From positions 434,001-498,000 of the forward strand of contig NZ_JBHUER010000010.1 in NCBI RefSeq assembly GCF_042681025.1: 64,000 nucleotides of DNA, in the 5' to 3' direction. A model generated the notes under the pieces. That model saw only the letters and a list, made by a program, of their open reading frames with translations, did no database searches and was not told where the DNA came from. This stretch comes from Methylopila henanensis. Lineage in GTDB: Bacteria; Pseudomonadota; Alphaproteobacteria; Rhizobiales; Methylopilaceae. Both the position numbers and the translations under genes were made by a program. Position 1 is the stretch's first letter; the number at the start of each line of letters is the position of its first letter. This document shows positions 33,763 to 42,246 of the stretch, in pieces.

Positions 33763-34529
33763 CAGGCGGCGGTCGCCACGTCGTCGGCCGCCTCGTCGCG
33801 GCGGCGCTCCGACGCGCGGCCGAGAATGCGGCCGCAGACGCCGCGGAAGGGCGCCGTCAGCCGGCCGACGTCGTCGGCCCGGCGCGCCCAGCGCTCGGCC
33901 TTCCGGAGCTGCTCGTCGAGCGCCTTCATCGTGCGGGCGAGGCCGGGATCGTCGTCGTCGAGGAAGACGTCGAACACCCGCGCGTTCGCCAGCACCAACG
34001 CCTGCGCGCGCGCGGCGCCGAGCGGACCGGATTCCTGCACGCCCGCCGCCGCCAGCATCCACTGCATGGACGACACCGCGACCTGGTTCATCGCGCCGGC
34101 GCCGAGCGGATCGACGCTGAGCCCGCGCCGCACCGCCCTGAGCGCGGCGCGGTGGGGCGCCAGCGCCTCGAACCGCCGCATCAGCACGTCGAACAGGCGC
34201 TCGCGCGCCGGCTCGTCCACGAGGTCGTCGGCGCGGCCCGCGAGCACCTCGAGATCGATCCGCCGCACGAAGCCGGCGAGGATCGCGCCCTTGGAGGGGA
34301 ACAGCGCCCGCAGCTCGGCCAGCGAGACGCCGGCCTTCTCCGCGATGTCGAAGAGCCCGATCTCGCCCCAGCGCCGCTCGGCCAGCAGGGCCAGCAGCGC
34401 GTCGACGACCTTCTCGCGCGGATCGCCGCCCTTGGGCTCAGGAATGGCCCTCTCAGGAGAGGCCGCGGCGGCCTCCGGCGTCGGGGCGTTCGGATCGGGC
34501 TTGGCGTCGTTCGACGGTTTGCGGGCCAT
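33762..34529 (-). CDS. TetR-family transcriptional regulator
   Basis: A 255-aa protein. After a Pro/Ala-rich tail of about 45 residues comes the helix-turn-helix (REKVVDALLALLAERRWGEI, then IAEKAGVSLAELRALFPSKG). The rest is a helical ligand/dimerisation domain. The ribosome site GGGAGGAG lies just before the ATG. The body also resembles COQ9-like TetR folds, so a lipid-binding role cannot be excluded. It heads a two-gene unit with csaA and lies downstream of mqo on the same strand. Confidence 0.88.
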   Translation of the reverse strand: MARKPSNDAKPDPNAPTPEAAAASPERAIPEPKGGDPREKVVDALLALLAERRWGEIGLFDIAEKAGVSLAELRALFPSKGAILAGFVRRIDLEVLAGRADDLVDEPARERLFDVLMRRFEALAPHRAALRAVRRGLSVDPLGAGAMNQVAVSSMQWMLAAAGVQESGPLGAARAQALVLANARVFDVFLDDDDPGLARTMKALDEQLRKAERWARRADDVGRLTAPFRGVCGRILGRASERRRDEAADDVATAA

Positions 34530-34655
34530 GGCGGATCTCCTCCCTGGCGTTCGATCGGGTCGGACGCTGAACATAGGATGGCTGTGGCGGCGCTTCCATG
34601 ACGAAGCGCCCGCCCCTCGCAACCTGAAGACCCGCGACGCCCGGCCGGCGGGACC

Positions 34656-36365
34656 TTAGAGCTTGATCTCGTTGTCCGCGGGCATCGTCGCGCCGGGCGC
34701 CGCGGCGGCGCCTGCGGCCGCGCCCGTGATGTCCGGCGAAGGGATCGCGAGCTGCAGCGCGTCGGCGGTCTCCTTCCAGACCGACGCCAGCAGGACGGGA
34801 TCGCCGTTCAGCTTCCGCCCATAGCTCGGGATGATCGCGCGCAGCTTGTCGCCCCACGCGCCCTTGACCTGATCGGGGAAGGCCCGCTCCAGCAGGCCGA
34901 GCATGACCGCAGGCGAGGTGGAGCCGCCGGGCGAGGCGCCGAGCAGCGCCGCGATCGAGCGGTCCTTGGCCATCACCACCTCGGTGCCGAGCTTCAGCAC
35001 GCCGCCCTTCTTGGGGTCGTTGTAGATGATCTGCACGCGCTGGCCGGCCTGCCACAGGCGCCAGTCCTCGTCCTTCGCCTCGGGATAGTACCGGCGGAGC
35101 TCGGCGAGCTGGGCCTCATGGGACTGCACCAGTTGCCCGGCCAGATAGTTGACGAGAGCGATCTCGTTCCAGCTCACCTGAAGCATCGGCGCGACGTTGC
35201 TGAGCGTCACCGAGTCCGGCAGGTCGAAGTAGGAGCCGTGCTTGAGGAACTTGCTCGACCAGGTCGCGAACGGCCCGAACAGCAGGACGCGCTTGCCGTC
35301 GAGGACGCGGGTGTCGAGATGCGGCACCGACATCGGCGGCGAGCCGACGTCGGCCTTGCCGTAGACCTTGGCGAGATGCTGGGCCGCGACCTGCTCGTTC
35401 TCGGTCACGAGGAACGAGCCGCCCACGGGGAAGCCGGCGTAGGACTTCGCCTCCTCGATGCCGGAAAGCTGCAGCAACGGCAGCGCGGCGCCGCCGGCGC
35501 CGATGAAGACGAAGCGCGCGTCCACCGTCTGGATCTTGGCGTCGTCGTTCATGTCGAAGGCGGAGATGCGCCACGTCCCGCTCGGGTTGCGCGTGATCGA
35601 CCGCACCTCGACGCCGGTGGTGAGCTTGAAGGTGGGCTTCGCGGTCAGATGTCCGAAGAACTGCCGCGTGATCTCGCCGAGATTGACGTCCGTGCCGAGC
35701 GGCGAGCGCGTCGCCACGAGGTTCGCGGTGTCCTTGCGGCCGGCCATGGACAGCGGAATCCATTCCGCGATCTTCGCGGGGTCGGTGGTGATCTCCATGC
35801 CGGCGAACAGCGGACTCGCCTTCAGCGCCTCGACCCGCTTGGTGATGAAGGCCACGTTGTCCGCGCCCCAGCACAGGTTCATGTGCGGCGTGGAGTTGAT
35901 GAAGGCGCGGGGATTTTCGAGGATGCCGGTCCGGACCTGGTGCGCCCAGAACTGGCGCGAGATCTGAAACTGCTCGTTGATGTCGATCGCGCGGGCGATC
36001 TGGACGTTCCCCTTGTCGTCCTCAGGCGTGTAGTTCAGCTCGCACAGCGCCGAATGGCCGGTGCCGGCGTTGTTCCAGCCGTTCGAGCTCTCCTCGGCGA
36101 CGGCGTCCAGCCGCTCGAAGGTCTCGATCCGCCACTCCGGCTCAAGCTCCGAAAGCATCACGCCGAGGGTCGCGCTCATGACGCCGCCGCCGATGAGCAG
36201 GACGTCGACGCTGCGGTCGGCTGTCTCGGCGCGGTACTGCCCGGCGGTCGCCCATTTGTAGGCGAAGAACGCGGCGCCGGCGCCGAGGGCGGTCCCTAGA
36301 AGGCGGCGGCGCGTGATAGCGAGCGGCTTCGACGCGGCCCTGGGCGTGGTCTCTCTTTCGGTCAT
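34656..36365 (-). CDS. mqo: Malate:quinone oxidoreductase with N-terminal signal/anchor
   Basis: A 569-aa FAD enzyme that oxidises malate to oxaloacetate and passes electrons to quinone. The dinucleotide motif LLIGGGVMSATLG is at about 57-69. Other family motifs are SNGWNNAGTGHSALCELNYT, FIGAGGAALPLLQ, FPVGGSFLV, GPFATWSSKF and GASPGGSTSPAVML. Unlike the common soluble-type E. coli Mqo, it starts with ITRRRLLGTALGAGAAFFAYKWA (about 17-40), a twin-arginine-like signal or membrane anchor. The extra C-terminal tail is Ala/Pro-rich. It sits alone behind a 625-bp regulatory gap. Confidence 0.93.
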   Translation of the reverse strand: MTERETTPRAASKPLAITRRRLLGTALGAGAAFFAYKWATAGQYRAETADRSVDVLLIGGGVMSATLGVMLSELEPEWRIETFERLDAVAEESSNGWNNAGTGHSALCELNYTPEDDKGNVQIARAIDINEQFQISRQFWAHQVRTGILENPRAFINSTPHMNLCWGADNVAFITKRVEALKASPLFAGMEITTDPAKIAEWIPLSMAGRKDTANLVATRSPLGTDVNLGEITRQFFGHLTAKPTFKLTTGVEVRSITRNPSGTWRISAFDMNDDAKIQTVDARFVFIGAGGAALPLLQLSGIEEAKSYAGFPVGGSFLVTENEQVAAQHLAKVYGKADVGSPPMSVPHLDTRVLDGKRVLLFGPFATWSSKFLKHGSYFDLPDSVTLSNVAPMLQVSWNEIALVNYLAGQLVQSHEAQLAELRRYYPEAKDEDWRLWQAGQRVQIIYNDPKKGGVLKLGTEVVMAKDRSIAALLGASPGGSTSPAVMLGLLERAFPDQVKGAWGDKLRAIIPSYGRKLNGDPVLLASVWKETADALQLAIPSPDITGAAAGAAAAPGATMPADNEIKL

Positions 36366-36990
36366 GAATGTGCTCCGCGGAGGCTGCTGATGGCCGACGC
36401 ATATGCGCAAACGCTGTCGGCGCTCAGTTTTTTGTAATTATTACAACCACCTATCCGGCGGCATAGACGAAAGTCTGTATACCCGCGGGCGACGGGTGTC
36501 CAGCAGCGGCGGGAACCGCGCGACGGCGTGGGGAAAACCTCCGGCGGCCAGCCCGCTGCAGGCTGGTCGCGCACTCGCCGCACACGCGACGAGACGGCTC
36601 CGCGGCGGAGACCGCCGCAGAGGCGCGAAGATGTCCGGGTCTGAAACCAACGGAAAGGACGCTCCGGCGGCGGACGCGGGGAACTCCGAAAAGCTCCGAA
36701 GCGTCCGTCCGCCTTACGGCGCCTCTGTCTAGGCGCGGCCCCGTCATAATGCAGGGCGGGCGGCTTTTCGCAGGCCCCGGACGACGCGCGGGCTAAAAGC
36801 CCGCGAAGCGTCCGCAAACCTGCGCTGCGACCGACGTCCCGGGACGCAGGCCGCCGGAAAGGCCCACGGCGCCGATTTGCGGCCATCCCGTTGTTTGGCA
36901 AATAGCAGACGTCTGCGGCGACCTCAGGGAAGGCCAGCCGCCAGAAATGACGTGAAGGCCCGGAGGCGCAGGTCACCCGAAACGCTAAGC
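36366..36990. other. 625-bp intergenic region upstream of mqo
   Basis: The mqo-proximal part is AT-rich and holds a perfect palindrome TTGTAATTATTACAA (36432-36446), probably an operator in the mqo promoter. Further on is a two-part hairpin, 36783-36812, with inner arms GCGGGCT/AGCCCGC and outer arms GACGC/GCGTC; it lies 179 bp beyond the 3' end of the oxidoreductase gene and has no T-tract. The GC-rich middle contains only weak small frames (for example 36630-36731). I support no gene here. Confidence 0.55.
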
Positions 36991-37974
36991 CTACGCGCCG
37001 CCCGCCACATCGATCGCGACCTTGCCGCGGAGCGCCCTTGCGGACCCGTTCTCTGCGAGTTCGTGCGCCTCATTCATCCGTGCCAGAGGAAATGTCGCGC
37101 CGATCACAGGCTTCACCAATCCGCGCTCGATGAGCCCGGTCAGCGCGTCAAGCTTGCCGCGATTCTGACGCGTGAACACGAAGTGATACGCCGCGTTCTT
37201 GCTCCACGCGTCGATGAGGTTCTGCGGCTGACTGATGTCGACGATGCTGACCACCCGGCCGAACGCCGCAAGCGTTAAGGGGCTTCTGGTGAGCGTAACC
37301 CCGCCTACCGTGTCGAAGACGACGTCGACGCCATGTCCGTCGGTCAGGCGAGAAACCTGCGTCACGTAGTCGTCGGCGATGTAGTCGATCACGTCATCGG
37401 CGCCCAGAGAGCGCACGAAGTCATGATTTTGGGCGCGAGCTGTCGCAATCACCCGAGCGCCGATCGCCTTGGCGACCTGGACGGCGATGGCGCCGACGCC
37501 GCCTGCGCCGCCATGAACGAGGATCGTCTCTCCAACGCTCAGTCGCGCCCGCTGGACCAACGCTTCCCAGACCGTGCCGCCCACGAGGGTCAGGCTTGCC
37601 GCTTCGATATGACTGAGATTCCTCGGTTTTCGTCCAACGATGTCCACGTTAGCGACGTGCTGCTCGGCGTAAGAGCCGTCGCCGCCGAAAATCTCCGGCG
37701 TGTAATAAACCTCATCGCCGATCGAGAATTCGTCGACCCCCGGGCCGACTTCCTCCACGACCCCCGAGATGTCGTGGCCGATGATCGCGGGCAGCGGCAC
37801 GTGGTCTTTGTAGTCGCCGCGGCGGATCTGGTAATCGAGCGGATTGACGGCGGTCGCGTGCACGCGCACGCGCACCTGGCGCGGCCCCACAACGGGCGCC
37901 GCCACCTCGCGCAGCTCGAACGTGTCGGCTCCCCCGAAGCGGGGGAGCACGACGGCCTGCATGGTCTTGGTCAT
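36991..37974 (-). CDS. Quinone oxidoreductase-like medium-chain dehydrogenase
   Basis: A 327-aa MDR enzyme. The N-terminal GroES-like domain has VRVHATAVNPLDYQIRRGDY and PAIIGHDISGVVEEVGPGVD. The Rossmann domain carries ILVHGGAGGVGAIAVQVAKA. Structural-zinc cysteines are absent, as in zeta-crystallin/quinone reductases. It likely uses NADPH to reduce quinones or enals. ATG at 37974 was preferred over TTG at 37980. It follows a small exported-protein gene (14 bp) and diverges from a LysR gene that probably controls both. Confidence 0.92.
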   Translation of the reverse strand: MTKTMQAVVLPRFGGADTFELREVAAPVVGPRQVRVRVHATAVNPLDYQIRRGDYKDHVPLPAIIGHDISGVVEEVGPGVDEFSIGDEVYYTPEIFGGDGSYAEQHVANVDIVGRKPRNLSHIEAASLTLVGGTVWEALVQRARLSVGETILVHGGAGGVGAIAVQVAKAIGARVIATARAQNHDFVRSLGADDVIDYIADDYVTQVSRLTDGHGVDVVFDTVGGVTLTRSPLTLAAFGRVVSIVDISQPQNLIDAWSKNAAYHFVFTRQNRGKLDALTGLIERGLVKPVIGATFPLARMNEAHELAENGSARALRGKVAIDVAGGA

Positions 37975-37988
37975 GACCAACCTTCCGA

Positions 37989-38255
37989 TCAGTTCTTGAC
38001 GAAGCGGCTTGGGCGATTTGCGGAAGGCTGCTTGCGGCTTTCAACCGCCGAAGGGCGCGCTTGGGTCTGACGAATGACCCACGTTCCGTGCGCCTTGGGA
38101 CCTCGGGTCTCAAACTCCCGACGAATCTCGGCGCGCGAATTCGTGGTCGACGGACCCTCGGCCTGAACGGGAGCCGAGGCGGCCCCTATGAGCGCCGCGG
38201 CGGCCATGGCGCCCAGACGCCACGTCGCGCGGAAGAAGTGATGATCGCTGTTCAT
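37989..38255 (-). CDS. Small exported protein of unknown function
   Basis: An 88-aa protein with a signal peptide (hydrophobic core AMAAAALIGAASA, cleavage after VQA). The mature part of about 57 residues is basic and rich in Ser/Arg (AEIRREFETRGPKAHGTWVI), with no cysteines and no known domain. GGGAAG precedes the ATG at good distance. It lies between the LysR gene and the oxidoreductase, 14 bp before the latter, so the two are probably co-transcribed. Confidence 0.65.
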   Translation of the reverse strand: MNSDHHFFRATWRLGAMAAAALIGAASAPVQAEGPSTTNSRAEIRREFETRGPKAHGTWVIRQTQARPSAVESRKQPSANRPSRFVKN

Positions 38256-38400
38256 AGCTAGACTTCCCTTTCAAAAGGCTCAGCCGGACCAGGCGGCCTC
38301 GGACGCCTATTGCGCTTTCGCGCCCATCGGAGGCGCGCTGTGTGAGCGAGAAGTGAGAACCCTGGATTGCCTTCAGTAGGCAGGCCGATCTAGCTTCAGC

Positions 38401-38417
38401 TTCAATCGATTTTTGAA
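38401..38417. promoter_or_regulatory. Dyad TTCAA-N7-TTGAA, candidate LysR site
   Basis: A perfect 5-bp dyad lies just before the LysR start codon, in the 171-bp gap between the divergent LysR and small-protein genes. A second imperfect dyad, TGCC-N7-GGCA, is found close upstream (about 38368-38382). LysR regulators usually bind such sites in divergent gaps and repress themselves. Confidence 0.4.
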
Positions 38418-38426
38418 AGCGAATCG

Positions 38427-39365
38427 ATGCAGGTCGACGATCTGAACCTCTTCGTCCGCATCGCGCGGCTGGGCAGCATCAGTTCCGCCGCTCGCGACCT
38501 GGGCCTCAGCCCGGCGAGCGCGAGCGCCCGGCTGGCGGCGCTTGAAAAGCGTCTTGGCGCTCGGCTGATCCATCGGACGACCCGGCAGGCGACCCCGACC
38601 GAGGACGGGCTCGCGTTGTTGCCGCATGCGGAGCACGTCGTGCTGGCTATGGAGGCTGCACGAGCCGCGATCGGACGCGGGCAGGCCGCGCCACGCGGCA
38701 CATTGCGGATAGCGGCTCCGGCCTCATTCGCCCGGATGCACATCGTGCCGGGGCTGCCCGAATTCTGCGGTCGTTATCCAGATCTGGCGATCGACCTCAG
38801 GATCTCGGACAACGTGGTCGATCTGGTCGAAGGCGCCTTCGACCTTGCGGTTCGATACGCCGACATCAGCGACTCATCGTTCATCGCGCGGCGGCTCGCT
38901 CCGGATCGGCGCGTGCTTGTCGCTTCGCCCACGTACATCGACCGTCGCGGTCGGCCGAACACGCCCGACGAACTGGCGGAGCACGCCTGTCTGGTAGTCG
39001 GCACGCTCGATCTCTGGACGTTTCAGGCGAAGGGTGGGGAACGCATCGAACGGCGCGTCACGCCCGGGCTTCGGATCAACGACGGCGGCGCGGTGCGTGA
39101 CGCGGCGTGCGCCGGGCTTGGCGTCGCTCTCATGGCGACCTGGTGCGCCTCGGACGAACTTCGGTCCGGCGCCCTCGTGCCCATCCTTCCGGATTATCCG
39201 CTCGTCTCAACGCAGTCGCTTTGGGCGCTCTACCCAAGTTCGCGTGAGCTCGCGCCCAAGGTCCGGGTCATGATCGACTGGCTTGTCCAAAGATTTGGCC
39301 GGCATCCGTATTGGGACCAAGGTCTGGAGAACGTCCTTGGGCCGACCATCTTCGACGCCCGCTGA
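38427..39365 (+). CDS. LysR-family transcriptional regulator
   Basis: A 312-aa protein. The winged helix-turn-helix covers residues 1-60 (LNLFVRIARLGSISSAARDL, then SPASASARLAALEKRLGARL). The co-inducer domain follows from about 90 (LRIAAPASFARMHIVPGLPE ... VVDLVEGAFDLAVRYADI). It belongs to the group often found next to quinone or aldehyde reductases. It diverges from the small exported protein and oxidoreductase genes and is their likely regulator, perhaps responding to an electrophile or quinone. Confidence 0.92.
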   Translation: MQVDDLNLFVRIARLGSISSAARDLGLSPASASARLAALEKRLGARLIHRTTRQATPTEDGLALLPHAEHVVLAMEAARAAIGRGQAAPRGTLRIAAPASFARMHIVPGLPEFCGRYPDLAIDLRISDNVVDLVEGAFDLAVRYADISDSSFIARRLAPDRRVLVASPTYIDRRGRPNTPDELAEHACLVVGTLDLWTFQAKGGERIERRVTPGLRINDGGAVRDAACAGLGVALMATWCASDELRSGALVPILPDYPLVSTQSLWALYPSSRELAPKVRVMIDWLVQRFGRHPYWDQGLENVLGPTIFDAR

Positions 39366-39460
39366 GGCTCTTAGGCGCGCGACTTCCTCCGAGATCCTTC
39401 AAGCAGCCGCACTTGGAAGATGGGTCCAAGCCAGCCCCTGCCGACCATTCGGTCTCAGGC

Positions 39461-39553
39461 GTCATGCCCGGAGAAGCTGGGCATCCACGATTTGACAGGA
39501 ACGTGGCGCTCCACGCCGAAGTCGCGGACGCCCGGCCTTCGCCGGGCATGACG
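39461..39553. repeat. Interspersed palindromic element, GTCATGCCCG family (degenerate copy)
   Basis: The ends GTCATGCCCGG and CCGGGCATGAC are inverted repeats. The inner parts (GGGCATCCACGA and TCGCGGACGCCC) correspond to the paired inner arms of the copy at 55029-55117 but have drifted. It lies between the LysR gene and the TonB receptor gene. About 275 bp separate those two genes. Confidence 0.75.
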
Positions 39554-39642
39554 ATGGCGGCTGTGCGGGGAGACGCCCAGACGCTCAAGCGCCGGAAACG
39601 CCGGACGCCCGAAACGGCGCCCGGCGATCTCCGATCAAGTTC

Positions 39643-41880
39643 TCACTGGAACTTGTAGGTGACGCCCGCCATCATGGTGCGGCCGATCCCGAGTTTGGCG
39701 CCGTCGCTGCGGTCCGTGATGTAGAACTTGTCCGTCAGGTTCTGGCCCGACACCCAGGCCGTCAGCTCCTGCGTGACCTTGTAGCTGGCGCGCGCCGAGA
39801 GCAGCCAGACGCCCTTGACCCGGCCTTCTTCCACGTCCAGCGGATTCATCGGCAGGTTGAGGGCGTCGGTGTAGAAGCCGCCCCTGTAGGTCCAGCTCAT
39901 GCTGGCGTCGAGGCCGCTGTCATGCTGCACCCCGAGCGTCAGATTGGCCGTGTGCCGCATGGATTCAGGCACCTCGTTGCCCGAGACGTCCGCGCCGCCT
40001 TCTTCGGTCCCCTTCACGATCTTGCTGTGGACGTAGGTGTAGACGCCCTCGCCGTAGAGGTTCCAGGGGCTGGTGATGAAGGCGCGGCTGTCGAGGCGCG
40101 CCGAAAGCTCCACGCCGTCGAAGCGGACCTTGTCGAGCGAGCTGAACACCCGGTCGCCGAGGTCGGACTGGAAGGCCTCGCCAAACTGGTAGTTCCGGAT
40201 GTCGCTGTGGAAGTAGGCGACGTCGAAGGTCAGGCCCTGCACGGCCTTGGTGCGGACGCCGATCTGGAAGTTGTCGCCGACTTCCTTCCGCGGGGCGATG
40301 TAGCCGTCGTCGGCTTCGAGCACGTCGCGCACGATGTGGGGCGACAGGCCTCGATGATAGCCGCCATAGACCGTCGTGTCCGGCATGGCCTCCCACGCGA
40401 AGGAGAGCATCGGCATGACCTGCAGATAGGACGAGTTTCCGTTGTTGGCGGAATCGTCGAGATCGCGGAATCCGATCTTGTAGCGCTCCAGACGCACGCC
40501 GGGGACGAGCGTGAAGGTCGGCGTCGCCTTAATGGCCGTCTGGGCGAAGGCGGCGAAGGATTTGGCGGTGAGCTTCTGCGCGCCGTCGTCATCGCCGCGG
40601 TTGCTGAAGTCCAGACGCTCGTTCGTGTCGCCGATGCGGTTCTGGTTGTCGAAGAAGTGCTCCTCGTACCGCACGCCCGCCTGAACCGTGTGCGTCATCC
40701 CGCCGAACAGCGGCAGATCGGCGCGTTCGATGCGGGAGTCCGCCCCCACGTTCCGGTAGAGGCGGTCGCGGCCCTCCATCACGAAGTCGGACGGCGGATC
40801 GTTCGACTCGTCGCTGACGTAGAAGCGGGCGCGATCGTGATGATTGCCGTAGATCCGCGTGGTCAGAGTGGTCTTGCTGTCGATGTAGTAATTGTGAGCG
40901 ATCTGGCCGCGGAAATAGTCGGCGTTGTAGGTGTTCCAGTCGTAGCAGCTGCCGCATGCGACCGGAAAATTGCCGTTGTCGGCCCCGCGCTTCTTGTTGC
41001 GCTTGAACCTCCTCAGCTCCGAGAGCGTGCCTGAGAAGTTGTCTTCGTCGTAATGATCGCGTTGACGGTGGAAACCGCCCGAGAACGTGAGGTCCTGGTT
41101 TTCGCCGCGAATGCCGATCGCGGCGTAAAAATCATTGTAGCCCAGTTTTTCGACGTCCCATGCGCCGCCGGCGTCGAGCCCCGAATAGGACAGAACGACG
41201 CCGATATTGTCGACGGACTGGCGCGTATGGACATGGCGCATGTTGTTCAGGCTCTTGTCGGCGCCTTTCGTGTCGCCGATCGCCGCGCTGAACACCGTCT
41301 CCTTAGGCCCGAATGGCGAGAGGTTGCGGAAATTGATGACGCCGTGATTGTTCAGCGGCCCGTAGTTCACAAGCGGTCCCTTGAGAACTTCGATGCTTTC
41401 GATGCGCTCCGGCGGCGGCGTGTAATGGGTGCCGGCGTCGAGATAGGGCGAGAAGTTGATAGGAACGCCGTCCTCCATGACGAGGACCTTGCGCGACCGG
41501 CGGAACGGCGAACCACGCAGGCTGATGCCGGAGTGCCGTCCGAAGCCGTCGTCCGAGACGGTGGCGACGCCGGGCACGTTCCTGAGCGCGTCATGAGTCG
41601 TGAGCGGACGCTGGCTTTCGAGATCCTGCAAGGAGACGCGATTGGCCGCGCCCGCGAAATCCTGAAGATCGGCCGGCAGCATCTGGCGCGCGTCGACCGG
41701 ACCGACGGGGCCAGCCTCGGCTGAGGCGCCCGCGGTCGGCGTCTGTGACGGGGCGCCGATGACGTCGATCTGTTCAAGCCGGGTCGCGCCGCCCTCCTGG
41801 GCGCGAAGCTCCGTGGAGGCGAGCGCAGCCGCCACGCTGGTGGCCGCAAGCAGCGCCACGCGTTGTTGTTTTTTCTTCAT
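39643..41880 (-). CDS. TonB-dependent outer-membrane receptor (FecA/siderophore type)
   Basis: A 745-aa receptor. The signal peptide is at about 1-27, and the TonB box-like EQIDVIG at 36-42. The plug domain (about 75-200) has LRNVPGVATVSDDGFGRHSG and RSRKVLVMEDGVPIN. A 22-strand barrel follows, ending AGVTYKFQ. It has no FecA-type N-terminal signalling domain, so it does not directly control a sigma factor. An external loop near residues 309-312 has a Cys-x2-Cys (ACGSCYDW). Ligand unknown: ferric citrate, a siderophore or another metal chelate. No TonB, ExbB or ABC uptake genes are adjacent. Confidence 0.92.
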   Translation of the reverse strand: MKKKQQRVALLAATSVAAALASTELRAQEGGATRLEQIDVIGAPSQTPTAGASAEAGPVGPVDARQMLPADLQDFAGAANRVSLQDLESQRPLTTHDALRNVPGVATVSDDGFGRHSGISLRGSPFRRSRKVLVMEDGVPINFSPYLDAGTHYTPPPERIESIEVLKGPLVNYGPLNNHGVINFRNLSPFGPKETVFSAAIGDTKGADKSLNNMRHVHTRQSVDNIGVVLSYSGLDAGGAWDVEKLGYNDFYAAIGIRGENQDLTFSGGFHRQRDHYDEDNFSGTLSELRRFKRNKKRGADNGNFPVACGSCYDWNTYNADYFRGQIAHNYYIDSKTTLTTRIYGNHHDRARFYVSDESNDPPSDFVMEGRDRLYRNVGADSRIERADLPLFGGMTHTVQAGVRYEEHFFDNQNRIGDTNERLDFSNRGDDDGAQKLTAKSFAAFAQTAIKATPTFTLVPGVRLERYKIGFRDLDDSANNGNSSYLQVMPMLSFAWEAMPDTTVYGGYHRGLSPHIVRDVLEADDGYIAPRKEVGDNFQIGVRTKAVQGLTFDVAYFHSDIRNYQFGEAFQSDLGDRVFSSLDKVRFDGVELSARLDSRAFITSPWNLYGEGVYTYVHSKIVKGTEEGGADVSGNEVPESMRHTANLTLGVQHDSGLDASMSWTYRGGFYTDALNLPMNPLDVEEGRVKGVWLLSARASYKVTQELTAWVSGQNLTDKFYITDRSDGAKLGIGRTMMAGVTYKFQ

Positions 41881-42246
41881 TGGCCCCCCAATAGGGGAAA
41901 CACTCCCCTGGGGCGGAGGGAAACATTTCCTCCCAGAGCGGGGCTAGTCCTGCCTTGATCACGAAATGATCATCCACCTCACATTATTGTAATAATCTAA
42001 GTCTAAGGCGCCACTAAGTATTATTATTATGATATGTTTCTCAACCTAGTGGTATCAGCGTCTTCCGCTTGACTGATCGGAGCGGTCTGGTCCTGTCCGG
42101 GCGAGCTGGTCGTAAGCGACGGTGCCGGCGACGTCGCAGATATAGATGGCGTGCAGGGGCGTAAGCCGTCTTGCACCGCACGACCTGCCGGAATCAGCCC
42201 GACCCGGCCTTACGCGAGCGCCCCCATACGCTCCCCGGCCAACTGC
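41881..42246. promoter_or_regulatory. 366-bp region with TonB-receptor promoter
   Basis: The 5' leader of the receptor gene contains an AT-rich stretch at about 41980-42040, unusual for this genome. In it, ATTATT-GT-AATAAT (41983-41996) is a perfect inverted repeat, followed by a TATTATTATTAT run. This resembles metal-regulator operators in general but does not match a consensus I can name. The proC-side half is GC-rich, with no gene seen. Confidence 0.5.

Noticed and set aside
34529..34622. N-terminal extension of the TetR protein
   Set aside because: The ATG at 34529 has a strong GGGAGGAG site; the extension is basic and lacks coding character.
36403..36732. Small frames between mqo and the oxidoreductase gene (for example 36630-36731)
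   Set aside because: A weak ribosome site exists for a 33-codon frame, but composition and lack of any recognisable pattern do not support a gene.
42070..42200. Possible transposase or gene remnant between the TonB receptor and proC
   Set aside because: A short translated stretch on the minus strand looked protein-like, but I could not match it to any transposase, and no terminal repeats or target duplications are visible.
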